The position numbers and the translations under genes are program-made. The notes under the pieces are model-generated. The model did no database searches and was not told where the DNA came from. It saw only the letters and a program-made list of their open reading frames with translations. From assembly GCF_000787775.1 (NCBI RefSeq), contig NZ_BBPM01000012.1:8277-72276 (forward strand): DNA of 64,000 bases, in the 5' to 3' direction. The DNA is from Streptacidiphilus carbonis (GTDB lineage: Bacteria; Actinomycetota; Actinomycetes; Streptomycetales; Streptomycetaceae). Numbering within the stretch: the stretch's first letter is position 1; every line of letters starts with the position of its first letter. Shown piece by piece: positions 54,075 through 63,625 of this stretch.

Positions 54075-54208
54075 CCCGACTCGACCGGAACCCTCGCCGC
54101 GCCGCCCCGTTCGGGCGTATGAGCGAGGGTTTCGGTGTGTGGCGGGAGATCCCCGGATCGGGTGACCCCCGGGGGTGTCCAAATGGCCTCTCGCTCGGTT
54201 AGTGAGGT

Positions 54209-55987
54209 GTGGACACCAGAACAGCTAACCGCCCTCAGGGGGGACGTGCCGAGGGGAGCGACGGTGACCCGGGGCTGTATGCGGTCAAGGTACCGACCGA
54301 CCCGGCCCGGCTGAGCAGTACGACGGCGAGTTTCCGGGTGCGCCTCGGCGCCTCGGTGACCCCGCTGATCGACGCCCAGGTGGCCGCGCCGGCCTTCACC
54401 GCGCCCCCCGTCGACGCCTCCTACCCCGGACTGGCCCAGGATTTCTCCCCCGACCAGACGCAGCCGATGCTGGTGCTGACCCCGCTGATGGAGGCCGGCG
54501 CGCTGGCCGGCGCCGCCAGCCTCGCCGGATCCGGCGCCGGTGCCGGGTCCACGGGCTACGGCGGCGAGGCACGCCCCCGGCGTCCGCGCCGGGTCACCCC
54601 GATCACCCTGGCAGGCGGCGCGGCCCCGCTGCTCGACGCCGCCCGGATGGGCGGCGCGGGACCGGACGCCTCCACCACGGTGCTGCCGGTGCAGCAGTCG
54701 GCCCGCCCGTCGCCCACCACCACCCTCGACGGGGGCGCTGCGCGCCGCACCTCCTCTGCGGCCGAGACGCAGCTGATGCCGCAACTCCCGGTCCCGCCGA
54801 ACGCCGGTGACGGCTACGGCCAGGGCCTGGGCCACGCCCCCGGCGGCTACGACGACGAGGTCACCTACGTCGGCGGCCGGCAGCCCTGGGGCTCCGGGCC
54901 GGAGTACCAGCTGGAGGCGCGGGAGTCCGGAGAACCGGTTCGCCACGCCTGGTACCCGGGCCGCCGGGTCGACCTGGGCCTGGTGCTGCTGCCGCTGCGG
55001 ATCTTCCTGGGCGGCATCTCCATCTACGCCGGCTTCAGCAAGGTCTCCGACCCCGTCTACTTCGACGGCGGCGTCCGCGGCTCGATGATGCACTGGCTGC
55101 AGTCGCTGCACCCGTGGCCGATGGCCCAGCCGCTGATGCAGTTCGCCCTGGCCCACCCGGTGGGAGCCGGGCTCGCGGTGGCGTTCATCCAGATCGTGGT
55201 GGGCGTGCTGTCCATCCTCGGCCTGTGGCAGCGGCTGGCGGCCGGTACGGCGATGCTGCTGTCGGTGGCGCTGCTGGTGACGGTCAGTTGGCGGACCACC
55301 CCGGCCTACGACGCGCCGGACATCATCTTCCTGGCCGCCTGGAGCCCGCTGCTGCTGGCCGGAGCGCCGCTGTTCTCGCTGGACGGACGGCTGGCCATCG
55401 AGGCCTGGCACCGGCTGGGCGAGCGCACCCCGGTCTCGGTGCTGCGGCGGCGGGTGCTGCGCCGCGGCTTCGTGGTGGCGACCGTGGTGATCGGATCCAC
55501 CCTGCTGCTGGGCTCGGCGCTCGGCGCGGCGGTGCGCGACCACCGGATCGGGACCACGGTCGCCCCGGACCAGTCCGGACTGCCCACCGACTACCCGAGC
55601 CCGGTCTACCCGAGCGGCGGCGCGCAGTCGCCCACCGGGCACGGCCCGGCCGGCTCGTCCTCGAAGGCGCCGTCCGCCTCGCACTCGCCCTCGGCGGCGC
55701 CGACGACGGCCGCTCCTTCGCACCGCCCGACCTCGCGGCACAGCGGCAGCACCAGCAGCGGCAGCTCGTCCGCCGGCGGCCAGGGCGGCAGCAGCCCCTC
55801 CGGCGGCTCCAGCAGCACGCCCTCGCACCACCACAGCAGCACGCCGTCGCCGAAGAGCAGCAGCGGCAGCACCAACGGGGTGATCGGCGGCCTGCTGGGC
55901 ACCAGCGCCCCCGCACCGCTGCCGCTGCTGGGGATGCCCGGCAACGGCGCGGGCACCGGCGGTACCGGCGGCAACGCGGTCACCTGA
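54209..55987 (+). CDS. DoxX-family membrane protein with long disordered ends
   Basis: The 592-aa protein has a disordered N-terminal half (1-250), a DoxX domain with four helices plus one more (about 258-440; LGLVLLPLRIFLGGISIYAG, IVVGVLSILGLWQRLAAGTA) and a Ser/Gly/His-rich tail. It contains the 66-bp element shared with ygfZ (residues about 165-186). The GTG at 54209 lacks a good ribosome site and may be leaderless. DoxX proteins are linked to redox stress; a specific role here is not known. Confidence 0.8.
   Translation: MDTRTANRPQGGRAEGSDGDPGLYAVKVPTDPARLSSTTASFRVRLGASVTPLIDAQVAAPAFTAPPVDASYPGLAQDFSPDQTQPMLVLTPLMEAGALAGAASLAGSGAGAGSTGYGGEARPRRPRRVTPITLAGGAAPLLDAARMGGAGPDASTTVLPVQQSARPSPTTTLDGGAARRTSSAAETQLMPQLPVPPNAGDGYGQGLGHAPGGYDDEVTYVGGRQPWGSGPEYQLEARESGEPVRHAWYPGRRVDLGLVLLPLRIFLGGISIYAGFSKVSDPVYFDGGVRGSMMHWLQSLHPWPMAQPLMQFALAHPVGAGLAVAFIQIVVGVLSILGLWQRLAAGTAMLLSVALLVTVSWRTTPAYDAPDIIFLAAWSPLLLAGAPLFSLDGRLAIEAWHRLGERTPVSVLRRRVLRRGFVVATVVIGSTLLLGSALGAAVRDHRIGTTVAPDQSGLPTDYPSPVYPSGGAQSPTGHGPAGSSSKAPSASHSPSAAPTTAAPSHRPTSRHSGSTSSGSSSAGGQGGSSPSGGSSSTPSHHHSSTPSPKSSSGSTNGVIGGLLGTSAPAPLPLLGMPGNGAGTGGTGGNAVT
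54701..54766 (+). repeat. 66-bp in-frame element, copy 2 (inside the DoxX gene)
   Basis: Equal in length and strongly similar to 5287-5352, in the same reading frame relative to the element (ARPSPTTT-x-DGGA). Found in the disordered N-terminal half of the DoxX protein. Confidence 0.75.
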
Positions 55988-56023
55988 GCGGGTCGCCTGA
56001 GCGGGGTCACCTTCGCCAACGGG

Positions 56024-56068
56024 AGCGGCCCCGGAACGACGACGATGTCGCGTCGTTCCGGGGCCGCT
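56024..56068. terminator. Terminator between DoxX and nucleotidyltransferase genes
   Basis: Perfect 18-bp stem (AGCGGCCCCGGAACGACG and its complement) with a 9-base loop, between converging genes. Confidence 0.88.
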
Positions 56069-56104
56069 CTGCGTTTCACGGACCTGATCGGTGGAGCGGT
56101 GGAC

Positions 56105-56869
56105 CTACTGGGAGTCGCGTGCGGCCGCGAGCTCCTTGGCGGCCTCGGAGAGGTCCTTGGCGGTGTCGATGGCGCGCCAGTAGACGCCCTGGGGCAGTTC
56201 CCAGCCGGAGAGCCGGCGTTCACGGGCCAGGCGCGGGAAGGTGCTGCGCTCGTGGTCGCCGAGGTCGGGCAGCATGCCCGTGAACGCGGCGGAGAAGACG
56301 TAGACGCCGGCGTTGATCAGGTAGGGCGACGGGGGAGCCTCGATGAAGTCGAGGACGTTGCCGAACTGGTCGGTGTCCACGGTGCCCCAGGGCAGGCGGG
56401 GACGGGCCAGCGAGAGGGTGGCGTGGGCGTCGCGCTCGGCGTGGAAGTCCGCCATGTCGCGGAGCCGGAAGCGGGTCCAGATGTCGCCGTTGGTGGCGTA
56501 CCAGGGCTCGTCCTTGCGGGGGAGTGCGGCGGCGGCGAACTTCAGGCCGCCGCCCCGGCCGAGCGGCTCGGTCTCCACGACCGTGGAGACGGCGAGCGGG
56601 AGGTCGGCCGTCTTGATCCAGTCCTGGAGCACCTCGGCCAGATGGCCGCAGGAGATGACGACATCGGTCACGCCCTCCTCGGCCAGCCACTGCAGCTGGT
56701 GGCCGACGATCGGAATCCCGGTGCCCGGGATCTCGATCATCGGCTTGGGGCGGGTGTCGGTGTAGGGGCGAAGCCTGGATCCCTGTCCACCGGCCAGGAT
56801 CACGGCCTGGGTCACCGGCGGGGACGAGAGCGGCGAGCGCTCCATGGAGGGGATGAGGTCAGCGGTCAT
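56105..56869 (-). CDS. Sugar-1-phosphate nucleotidyltransferase family protein
   Basis: The 254-aa protein has the nucleotidyltransferase motif AVILAGGQGSRLRPYTDTRP (about 21-40), KPMIEIPGTGIPIVGHQLQW, GDIWTRF and an ATNGD metal site. It transfers NMP to a sugar 1-phosphate (mannose- or glucose-type). It lacks the C-terminal hexapeptide domain of GlmU. ATG at 56869, possibly leaderless behind TAGGGT; ATG at 56845 is an alternative. Could feed the glycan pathways in this genome. Confidence 0.85.
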   Translation of the reverse strand: MTADLIPSMERSPLSSPPVTQAVILAGGQGSRLRPYTDTRPKPMIEIPGTGIPIVGHQLQWLAEEGVTDVVISCGHLAEVLQDWIKTADLPLAVSTVVETEPLGRGGGLKFAAAALPRKDEPWYATNGDIWTRFRLRDMADFHAERDAHATLSLARPRLPWGTVDTDQFGNVLDFIEAPPSPYLINAGVYVFSAAFTGMLPDLGDHERSTFPRLARERRLSGWELPQGVYWRAIDTAKDLSEAAKELAAARDSQ

Positions 56870-56976
56870 GGGAAGAACCCTAGACGCAGCTGCGGTGCTC
56901 CCGTACCAGGGCCGGGGTCCGGTCCCGGGCACGGGAGCAGCAGGCGGGGCGGGTCGGCCCGCGGCGGAGCACCGTG

Positions 56977-57021
56977 GGGATGCGGTGCGGTGCAGTGAGG
57001 TGCGATGAGGTGCGGTGCGGC
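56977..57021. repeat. GGTGC-type degenerate tandem repeat
   Basis: Irregular repeats of GGTGCGGTGCAGTGAGGTGC type in the gap between the nucleotidyltransferase start and the next stop. Confidence 0.5.
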
Positions 57022-57030
57022 GGCCCGGCG

Positions 57031-57474
57031 TCAGCCCGCGGCGGAGAGGGTGCCGACGGCGAAGGAGCCGTCGCAGACGGGGCGTGCGTAGGACTGCGCG
57101 CGCTTCACGTCGCCGTGGTACTTGCGGACCGCGGCCTGGCCGAGGTCGCGGGCCAGGTCGGTGCAGTAGCGGGTCAGCGACGGCTGCTGCTGCATGGCCT
57201 TGGCCAGCTGGTCCAGGGCGGCGCCCGGGTCCTGCCTGTTCAGGGTCTGCAACAGGCGCGCCTGGAGCGCGTCCTGCGGGGTGGCGGCCTTCTGCTTCAC
57301 CGCGTCGGCACTGCTGTTGCCGGAGGTGCTGCTGGAGGCGGCCAGGACCTGCTGGTCGCCGGAGCCCGAGGGCGCCCAGGGGACGCGGGTCACCGCAAGG
57401 GTGCCGGTCGTGACGAGGACGACGGGCAGGACGAAGGCGAGGGTCTTGCCGAGGCGGTTCGCTAGCTGCTTCAC
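57031..57474 (-). CDS. Secreted or membrane-anchored hypothetical protein
   Basis: The 147-aa protein has a basic start (KQLANRLGKT), one hydrophobic helix (about 12-28), a Ser/Ala linker and a helical domain with two Cys (TRYCTDLARDLG and ARPVCDGSFAVG) that may form a disulfide outside the cell. The GTG at 57474 has a candidate promoter with a 7-bp palindrome over the -35 region. No family is recognised; similar genes lie next to msiK in Streptomyces. Confidence 0.7.
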   Translation of the reverse strand: MKQLANRLGKTLAFVLPVVLVTTGTLAVTRVPWAPSGSGDQQVLAASSSTSGNSSADAVKQKAATPQDALQARLLQTLNRQDPGAALDQLAKAMQQQPSLTRYCTDLARDLGQAAVRKYHGDVKRAQSYARPVCDGSFAVGTLSAAG

Positions 57475-57515
57475 GACCGAGATGCTAGCGATGAGTAATG
57501 ATATGGCGACATTCA

Positions 57516-57533
57516 GTCACTCCAATGAGTGAC
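57516..57533 (-). promoter_or_regulatory. Palindrome over a candidate promoter
   Basis: GTCACTC-CAAT-GAGTGAC, perfect 7-bp arms. On the minus strand TTGGAG and TATCAT are 16 bases apart and the palindrome covers the former, so a repressor could block transcription of the 57474 gene. Confidence 0.45.
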
Positions 57534-57577
57534 GTCGTGTCCGTAATATCCGGGTATCGCGGCGAGTGGTGGGGGCA

Positions 57578-57622
57578 AGCAGACGTCCCCGACAGCCACC
57601 AGGGCTGTCGGGGACGTCTGCT
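57578..57622 (-). terminator. msiK terminator
   Basis: Perfect 20-bp stem (arm AGCAGACGTCCCCGACAGCC) with a 5-base loop, 30 bases after the msiK stop. Confidence 0.9.
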
Positions 57623-57651
57623 GACTACCCGTCGGTACGCGGTACCGCCCG

Positions 57652-58767
<1,116 letters not shown>

Positions 58768-59116
58768 GCTGCTGCTCTCCTTCACCGGCAGGAACGTGCC
58801 GGACGATCCGAGTAAAGGCGGATGGTGGTTCGCCCCCTCCGCGTACCCGCCGTGCCGACCCGCCGGAGCGGCGCGGTGCGATGCGCTGATGAGGTCTAGT
58901 CCACCCGTGACAGGTGAACTGCAGGTGACGCTACCTGCCAGGATGCGCCCCTGTCAGTACCTTCTCGGCACCCAAAATGACCACAGTCGTCGCTTATAGC
59001 TACACAAATCCCACCAATCCAGACACCCACCCCTCCCAAAACAGCGGACAACCCCACCACCCCGCCCGGTAGACTGCCGTCTGGTCCTGCCGTGGCACGC
59101 TGCGGACAGGCACCAC
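58768..59116. other. 349-base region between msiK and tRNA-Thr
   Basis: No gene is seen. It contains a DasR-like element, a GCAGGT/ACCTGC inverted repeat (58921-58938) and an AT-richer stretch with TATAG near 58995, which may hold the msiK and tRNA promoters. Confidence 0.5.
58893..58905. promoter_or_regulatory. DasR-responsive-element-like site upstream of msiK
   Basis: GGTCTAGTCCACC differs at one position from the GGTCTAGACCA core of DasR sites. DasR is the GlcNAc-responsive repressor of Streptomyces sugar transport, which fits msiK. Confidence 0.4.
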
Positions 59117-59193
59117 GCCTCCTTAGCTCAGCTGGCCAGAGCAACGCACTTGTAATGCGTAGGTCGTCGGTTCGAATCCGACAGGGGGCTCCA
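59117..59193 (+). tRNA. tRNA-Thr (anticodon TGT)
   Basis: Acceptor stem GCCTCCT/AGGGGGC, D-arm TAGCTCAGCTGG, anticodon loop CTTGTAA in the stem ACGCA/TGCGT, T-arm GTCGGTTCGAATCCGAC and an encoded CCA. Its 3' end adjoins the helicase/DUF6119/methylase block, so it is a candidate integration site. Confidence 0.95.
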
Positions 59194-59446
59194 CAGAATC
59201 AAACTTATGGCCTCTGAACTGCGGTTTTTCGTCACCAGGGGGCGGGAATCGGAACCTTCGACCTGTGCATTGTCGGCATCCGCCGTTGGTCCGTGGGGGT
59301 ATGAGCGGTCGATTTGCGGCCTCAGGACGTGCCGTTTGGCCGTTCTTGTCCGGATCTGGTTGGCGGTATGAGTGGACTCTTCGTAGGGGAGGCCAAAGGG
59401 AGGCCATGCTGCCAAGGGGTTGCCCGGGGATGCTCGGACAGATGGC
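59194..59446. other. Gene-free gap between tRNA-Thr and the helicase
   Basis: 253 bases with no convincing ORF. Frames crossing the tRNA give only spurious peptides. It may hold the helicase terminator and remnants of an integration event, but no second copy of the tRNA end is seen in the window. Confidence 0.5.
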
Positions 59447-61681
59447 TCAGCCTAGGAACGAACTCGGATCCCCGTGCCAGGAGACCCGAAGCACCTCCCG
59501 CGCGCGGGTGCTCGCGACGAACAGCAGCCCGAGTTCTGTCTGTAGGTCCTCCTGGTGCTGCTGAGCGTCGATCTCGACCGCAGTCACAGCGCTGCGCATG
59601 GGGACGATTCCCTCGCTCACACCAGCCACCGCCATGCAGCGGAACTCCAGGCCCTTCATACGGTGCATGGTGCCGATGCGAACTCCGGCTCCGTCTGCGA
59701 CTGTGTCGCCGGTGAGCACGACGGCGTCGATGCCCTTCCTCTTCAGCGCGGCGGCAAGGTCCCGTCCCAGTTGCACAACGCGCACGCCGACCCCGATCTC
59801 GCCCGGTTCGACCCCGGCGGCGATCCAGTCTCCGATCGCACAGGCCAGACCCTGCAACTCCTCGGCCTTGTTCGGGTAGCCCTGGGTGAGGGGCTCGGCA
59901 CCGTGGAACGTCGACCGGTAGCCGTCGAGTCCCTCCAGGCCGCCGTCCATGTCGTCCGGGAAGAAGGGCTGATCGGCCGGTGGTGTCTTGATGGCTGTAT
60001 CCAGGGCGTTGGCACTACTGACTCCCCCAGGACGGCGGGTGAGGAGGGAAACCGCCCACGCGGCGATCTCATGCGTACTGCGGTAGTTGATTCGGAGCTG
60101 GAACGACCGGCCGGCGACCGGGATACCGAGACTGCGCAGTGAAACTTTGTTGCCATAGATCCGCTGATGCGTGTCGCCTGCCAGGAACAGATCGTTTGCT
60201 CCCTCTGCAACGGACGCACGCAGCAGCCGCCACTGGGCTGGGTGCAAGTCCTGTGCCTCGTCGACCACCACATGCCGAAAGCGTCGCTGTTCCCCCGCTG
60301 CAGCGCCGGAGTTGAGGATGCGCGCCGCCGCCGCGTTCAACTGGAGGACCGTATAGCGGTCCTCCTGTCGAACTTCTGCGGTGAACGCCTCGACCGCGCG
60401 CCAGACCCGGCCGCGCTGCAAGGGACCGAGAGCCGCTCCACGCCCGGCGCGGGACGCCTTGAGATAGGACTCCGCACTCTCCAGGTCCTGCGCCAGGAAC
60501 ACATGACGCCACTCCTGGTCCAGGAAGGCGTCCGTGAGGTTCAGGTTCAACCGCTTGGCCGCGCGTGACCAGCGGGCGGCGATCTCCCGCTGGTCGGTGA
60601 GGATGTTCAGCTTGGTCTTGCCGCGCTGCTCGCGAACCACCTCGTAGGCGAAGGCGTCGACATTGACGACACGGATCCGGCGCGACTGCTCCGGGTCGGT
60701 GACCAGCAGCCGGATACTGCGTTCAAGCTCGGCGGCGAGGTCGCGGGTGAAGGTGGTGAGCAGGACGGCCCCGTCGGGCGCGTCTTTCGGCAGCCGCGCG
60801 GCGAGGTGCGCCGCGCGGTGCAGCGCGACGACGGTCTTCCCGGTGCCGGGGCCGCCTGCCACCCGCGCCGGACCGCTGAACGCTGACCGGTAGGCAATCC
60901 GTCGCTGGCTGGGGTGGAGGAAGATTCGCCAGGTGTCGAACGGTCGCTCAAGCAGCTCCATAAGCTCGGCCGGACCGGAGACCAGCGCGATGCGGCCCTG
61001 AGCCCGGTTCATGGCTGCGGTCAGGTCGTCCGGAACGTCGCCGTTTGCGGCCAGAGCGGCTGCCTCAGCCTCCTGCCCCGCAGCGAGCTGGACCTGGACG
61101 ACCTCTTGCCAGACCTGTTCGGGGCTCATCCCGGCGGCCAGCCCGCAGAGCACGTCGTACTGGTGCTCCGGCAGGAACGGCCGTGTGCTGTCCAGTAGTT
61201 CCTCGGAGTGGATCTGCCGGGACAGCACAAGCACAGCTTCGTCGATCCCCAGTCGGCGCAGGTCGGCGTCCGAGACGTGTGCGAGCAGCGCGGCGGTGGC
61301 CGGGGAGCCGACGACGGTCTTCCTGAGACCGTCGCTCAGGCGCTCCAGAGCGAGATCATCGCGGATCTCGATGCCCTGGGTGGCGGCGTTGAGCGAGGCT
61401 CGGTGGGTGAGGGCCCAGTCGATCGCGTCGTCATGGGGCAGCACCTTGAGCAGGAGGAAGCTGCTCCCCTGCTCCGGAGCGAGGACGACTCCCCGGTAGA
61501 ACTTGTCGATCCGCATGGTTTTGAGGCGGGCATCGCGCCCGTGGTTCAGCTTCTCCAGGTGCGCGCCTGCGGCCGAGGTGTGCTCGAACTTGTCCAGGGC
61601 CTCCACGACCCGCTTCTGGACGTGCCGCTCCAGGCCGGCGAACTCTTTCATGAAGTCACGGTGGAACCCGAGCGAAGGCAT
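59447..61681 (-). CDS. UvrD/Rep-type helicase with RelE/ParE-like N-terminal domain
   Basis: The 744-aa protein opens with a RelE-type toxin-like domain (about 1-95: MPSLGFHRDFMKEFAGLERH, then LEKLNHGRDARLKTMRIDKF, ending HDDAIDWA). An SF1 helicase follows: GGPGTGKT (276-283), DEAQD (474-478), LRINYRSTHEIA, HRMKGLEFRCMAV and FVASTRAREVLRV. Fusions of this kind occur in actinobacterial defence-type loci. It may unwind or cut DNA or RNA in response to infection; the toxin-like part may only bind. It is 72 bases downstream of the DUF6119 gene on the same strand and ends near tRNA-Thr. Confidence 0.85.
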   Translation of the reverse strand: MPSLGFHRDFMKEFAGLERHVQKRVVEALDKFEHTSAAGAHLEKLNHGRDARLKTMRIDKFYRGVVLAPEQGSSFLLLKVLPHDDAIDWALTHRASLNAATQGIEIRDDLALERLSDGLRKTVVGSPATAALLAHVSDADLRRLGIDEAVLVLSRQIHSEELLDSTRPFLPEHQYDVLCGLAAGMSPEQVWQEVVQVQLAAGQEAEAAALAANGDVPDDLTAAMNRAQGRIALVSGPAELMELLERPFDTWRIFLHPSQRRIAYRSAFSGPARVAGGPGTGKTVVALHRAAHLAARLPKDAPDGAVLLTTFTRDLAAELERSIRLLVTDPEQSRRIRVVNVDAFAYEVVREQRGKTKLNILTDQREIAARWSRAAKRLNLNLTDAFLDQEWRHVFLAQDLESAESYLKASRAGRGAALGPLQRGRVWRAVEAFTAEVRQEDRYTVLQLNAAAARILNSGAAAGEQRRFRHVVVDEAQDLHPAQWRLLRASVAEGANDLFLAGDTHQRIYGNKVSLRSLGIPVAGRSFQLRINYRSTHEIAAWAVSLLTRRPGGVSSANALDTAIKTPPADQPFFPDDMDGGLEGLDGYRSTFHGAEPLTQGYPNKAEELQGLACAIGDWIAAGVEPGEIGVGVRVVQLGRDLAAALKRKGIDAVVLTGDTVADGAGVRIGTMHRMKGLEFRCMAVAGVSEGIVPMRSAVTAVEIDAQQHQEDLQTELGLLFVASTRAREVLRVSWHGDPSSFLG

Positions 61682-61753
61682 AGTGGCGCTTCCCGCCTCT
61701 CGGAGCTGGGGTGGAGGTGCTGCGTCGGCAACGTTACTGATCTACAGGGGAGT

Positions 61754-63437
61754 TCAGCGGAGGATGCGGGCGATCTCGACCTCGGCGTTCATCGCCCTGA
61801 GCCGGCGCACCGCCTGGAGCAGTGAGACCTGCGCGAACGCGAAGAGCGAGTCCACCGTGATCTCCTCGCCCTCCTTGAGGAGGATGCCGAAGACGACCCG
61901 GAGCGAGCCGAAGTCCTGGAGCAGCCGGTGGTCCGGGGGTGTGCGCGGCCACCTGGGCGAGGAACTTGGTCCGGACGGCCGTGTCGCTGCGCAGGGCCTC
62001 GACCGCGGCGACGCCCTGGGCGAAGAGATGGTTCAACGGTGCCGTACTGGAGGGGGCCTTCTTGACGCAGATCAGCTGGTTCTCCGGACCGAGGAGGTCG
62101 CAGATCTCCAGGCCGCCGCCGTTGAACTTCTTCGTGACGATGCCCTTCTTGTCGAACAGAAGGTAGCCCCTCTGCTTCGCCGCCTCGGCGTTGTACCAGC
62201 CTTCGTCGTGCGAGTCCTGGCCCTTCACGATCGGGCCCTTCGGCCAGGGCGGCAGGGTGACAGTGGACGGCTCCGCGAAAAGTTCGGCGAGCTCCTCCTC
62301 CAGGGTGGTAAGGAATCCTGCGCCGACCTCGAACCACTTGCCCTGACCGAAGAAGAAGCGGTCCGTGTCGACCGGGACGTCGGCGATGAGCCACTCCTGC
62401 CCGGTAGTGGCAGCGCCGAGCGGGGTCCGGAGGTCGTCGTCGCTGAACATGACGACCCGGACCTGGCTGAGTGCCTTCATACGGTCGCCCTCGGCCTGAT
62501 CCTTCACGAAGCCCAGGAGCACGGACAGGTCAAGGTCGGAGACTTCCTGGACGCGGTCGCCCCGGCGGATGCGGAACGCCTGGGCGGATCCGAAGCCCTC
62601 CTGGCAGGAGTCCGGGACACCCACGGTGAGCCGGGGGCTGCCGAGATCGCCGAGCATCGCCTCAAGGACAGTCTGGGCCTGCACCACCTTCCGGCCCCGC
62701 TTGTCGAGAGTACGGATCCTCTCGACGAACCGCAGTTCTGTGAGCGGGTCCGGACGTGCGGAGACGGCCTCGATGGCCTCCAGGTCCTTCAGGAACTCCT
62801 CCAGGTTGGTGGCGAGCGGGAGCTTGATCGTCGACTCCGAGCACTCGATCCGGACCTGCCGCGCCTTGCCGGACTGCAGGGAGGTCAGCGGGATGCTGCT
62901 GACGGTTCCGCAGATCCGCCGCACTACGGCGCCGAAGCGATCCAGGCCGAAGCCGTCGATCCGCTCTCCGCGGGCGACCGAGTACTCGTCCACGCGTCCG
63001 CGGCCGTCCATGATCTGGTTGCGGATCTTGAGGATTCCGTCCTCGTCCAGGCAGCGGGTGGCGAACTGGAGCCCGAACTCGTCGTCGCGGTAGTACGGAT
63101 CGAGCATGTGCTGGCCGACGCCATAGGTGAGGGCGTACAAGCCCTGCTTCGTACGCAGGAGCACCAGTCCGGCTGCGGAGTGGTTGCGCTCGTTCAGGTC
63201 TAGTCCGGTGATACGCGAGACGGCGTCGCACCAGTCGGCCCGGTCGCGGGGGATGCCGCCGTTGATCAGCAGGCCCTCGACGCTTTCCTGGACGAACTCC
63301 CTGACCTGGTAGTCGGGGTGGTTCAGGTAGCGGCTGCGGACGAGTTGGCGCAGCTCGACGGTTCCGCCGTCGGGGACAGTCAGCCGGTGGAGGGTCGACT
63401 TGCGCGTGCCGGACTGACGCTTCTGCTGCTGGGTCAT
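61754..63437 (-). pseudogene. DUF6119 (TIGR04141) sporadically distributed protein, frameshifted near 3' end
   Basis: The ATG at 63437 with AGGA five bases upstream gives MTQQQKRQSGTRKSTLHRLT and a long frame matching the TIGR04141/DUF6119 family (GLYALTYGVGQHMLDPYYRD; WLIADVPVDTDRFFFGQGKW). After TKFLAQVAAHTP the frame shifts at a run of five G (61935-61939). With one G fewer the protein continues DHRLLQDFGSLRVVFGILLK to a stop at 61754, 560 aa in all. As read it would end at 61734 with a nonsense tail. Either a recent mutation or a homopolymer error. Function unknown. Confidence 0.8.
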
Positions 63438-63524
63438 GGCGGTCCTGCTCTCTTGGCTCAGTGAGTTCCTGGTGGGCTGTGTGATGTCGCGGCAGTGCCA
63501 CCTGCTGGCACTGGAAGCCTCTAC

Positions 63525-63554
63525 AGATAAGCATGACAATGAAAGCACTGTCAA
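63525..63554 (-). promoter_or_regulatory. Candidate promoter of the DUF6119-helicase operon
   Basis: On the minus strand TTGACA (63554-63549) and TTATCT (63530-63525) are 18 bases apart, a near-consensus pair. TGACA/TGTCA inverted repeats (63534-63553) overlap the -35 box. The surrounding DNA is clearly AT-richer than the rest of the window. Confidence 0.55.
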
Positions 63555-63625
63555 TCAACTTTTTAAGCTTGCTGTGTGGTGTAGTGTGTTTACTGTTCAC
63601 GCCGAGAGGGGCAGGTTTCCAGGTC

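Noticed and set aside
51324-54182. 952-aa minus-strand open frame
   Set aside because: Antisense shadow of cysS and rlmB; these two are unmistakable.
59128-59415. Minus-strand ORFs across tRNA-Thr (about 95 aa with an SDSNRRPTHYKC end)
   Set aside because: This peptide is the reverse translation of the tRNA itself, a well-known false gene; no ribosome site or family supports it.
63438-63554. Extended N-terminus of the DUF6119 protein starting at 63554
   Set aside because: The extra codons cover the promoter elements, and the ATG at 63437 has a proper ribosome site.
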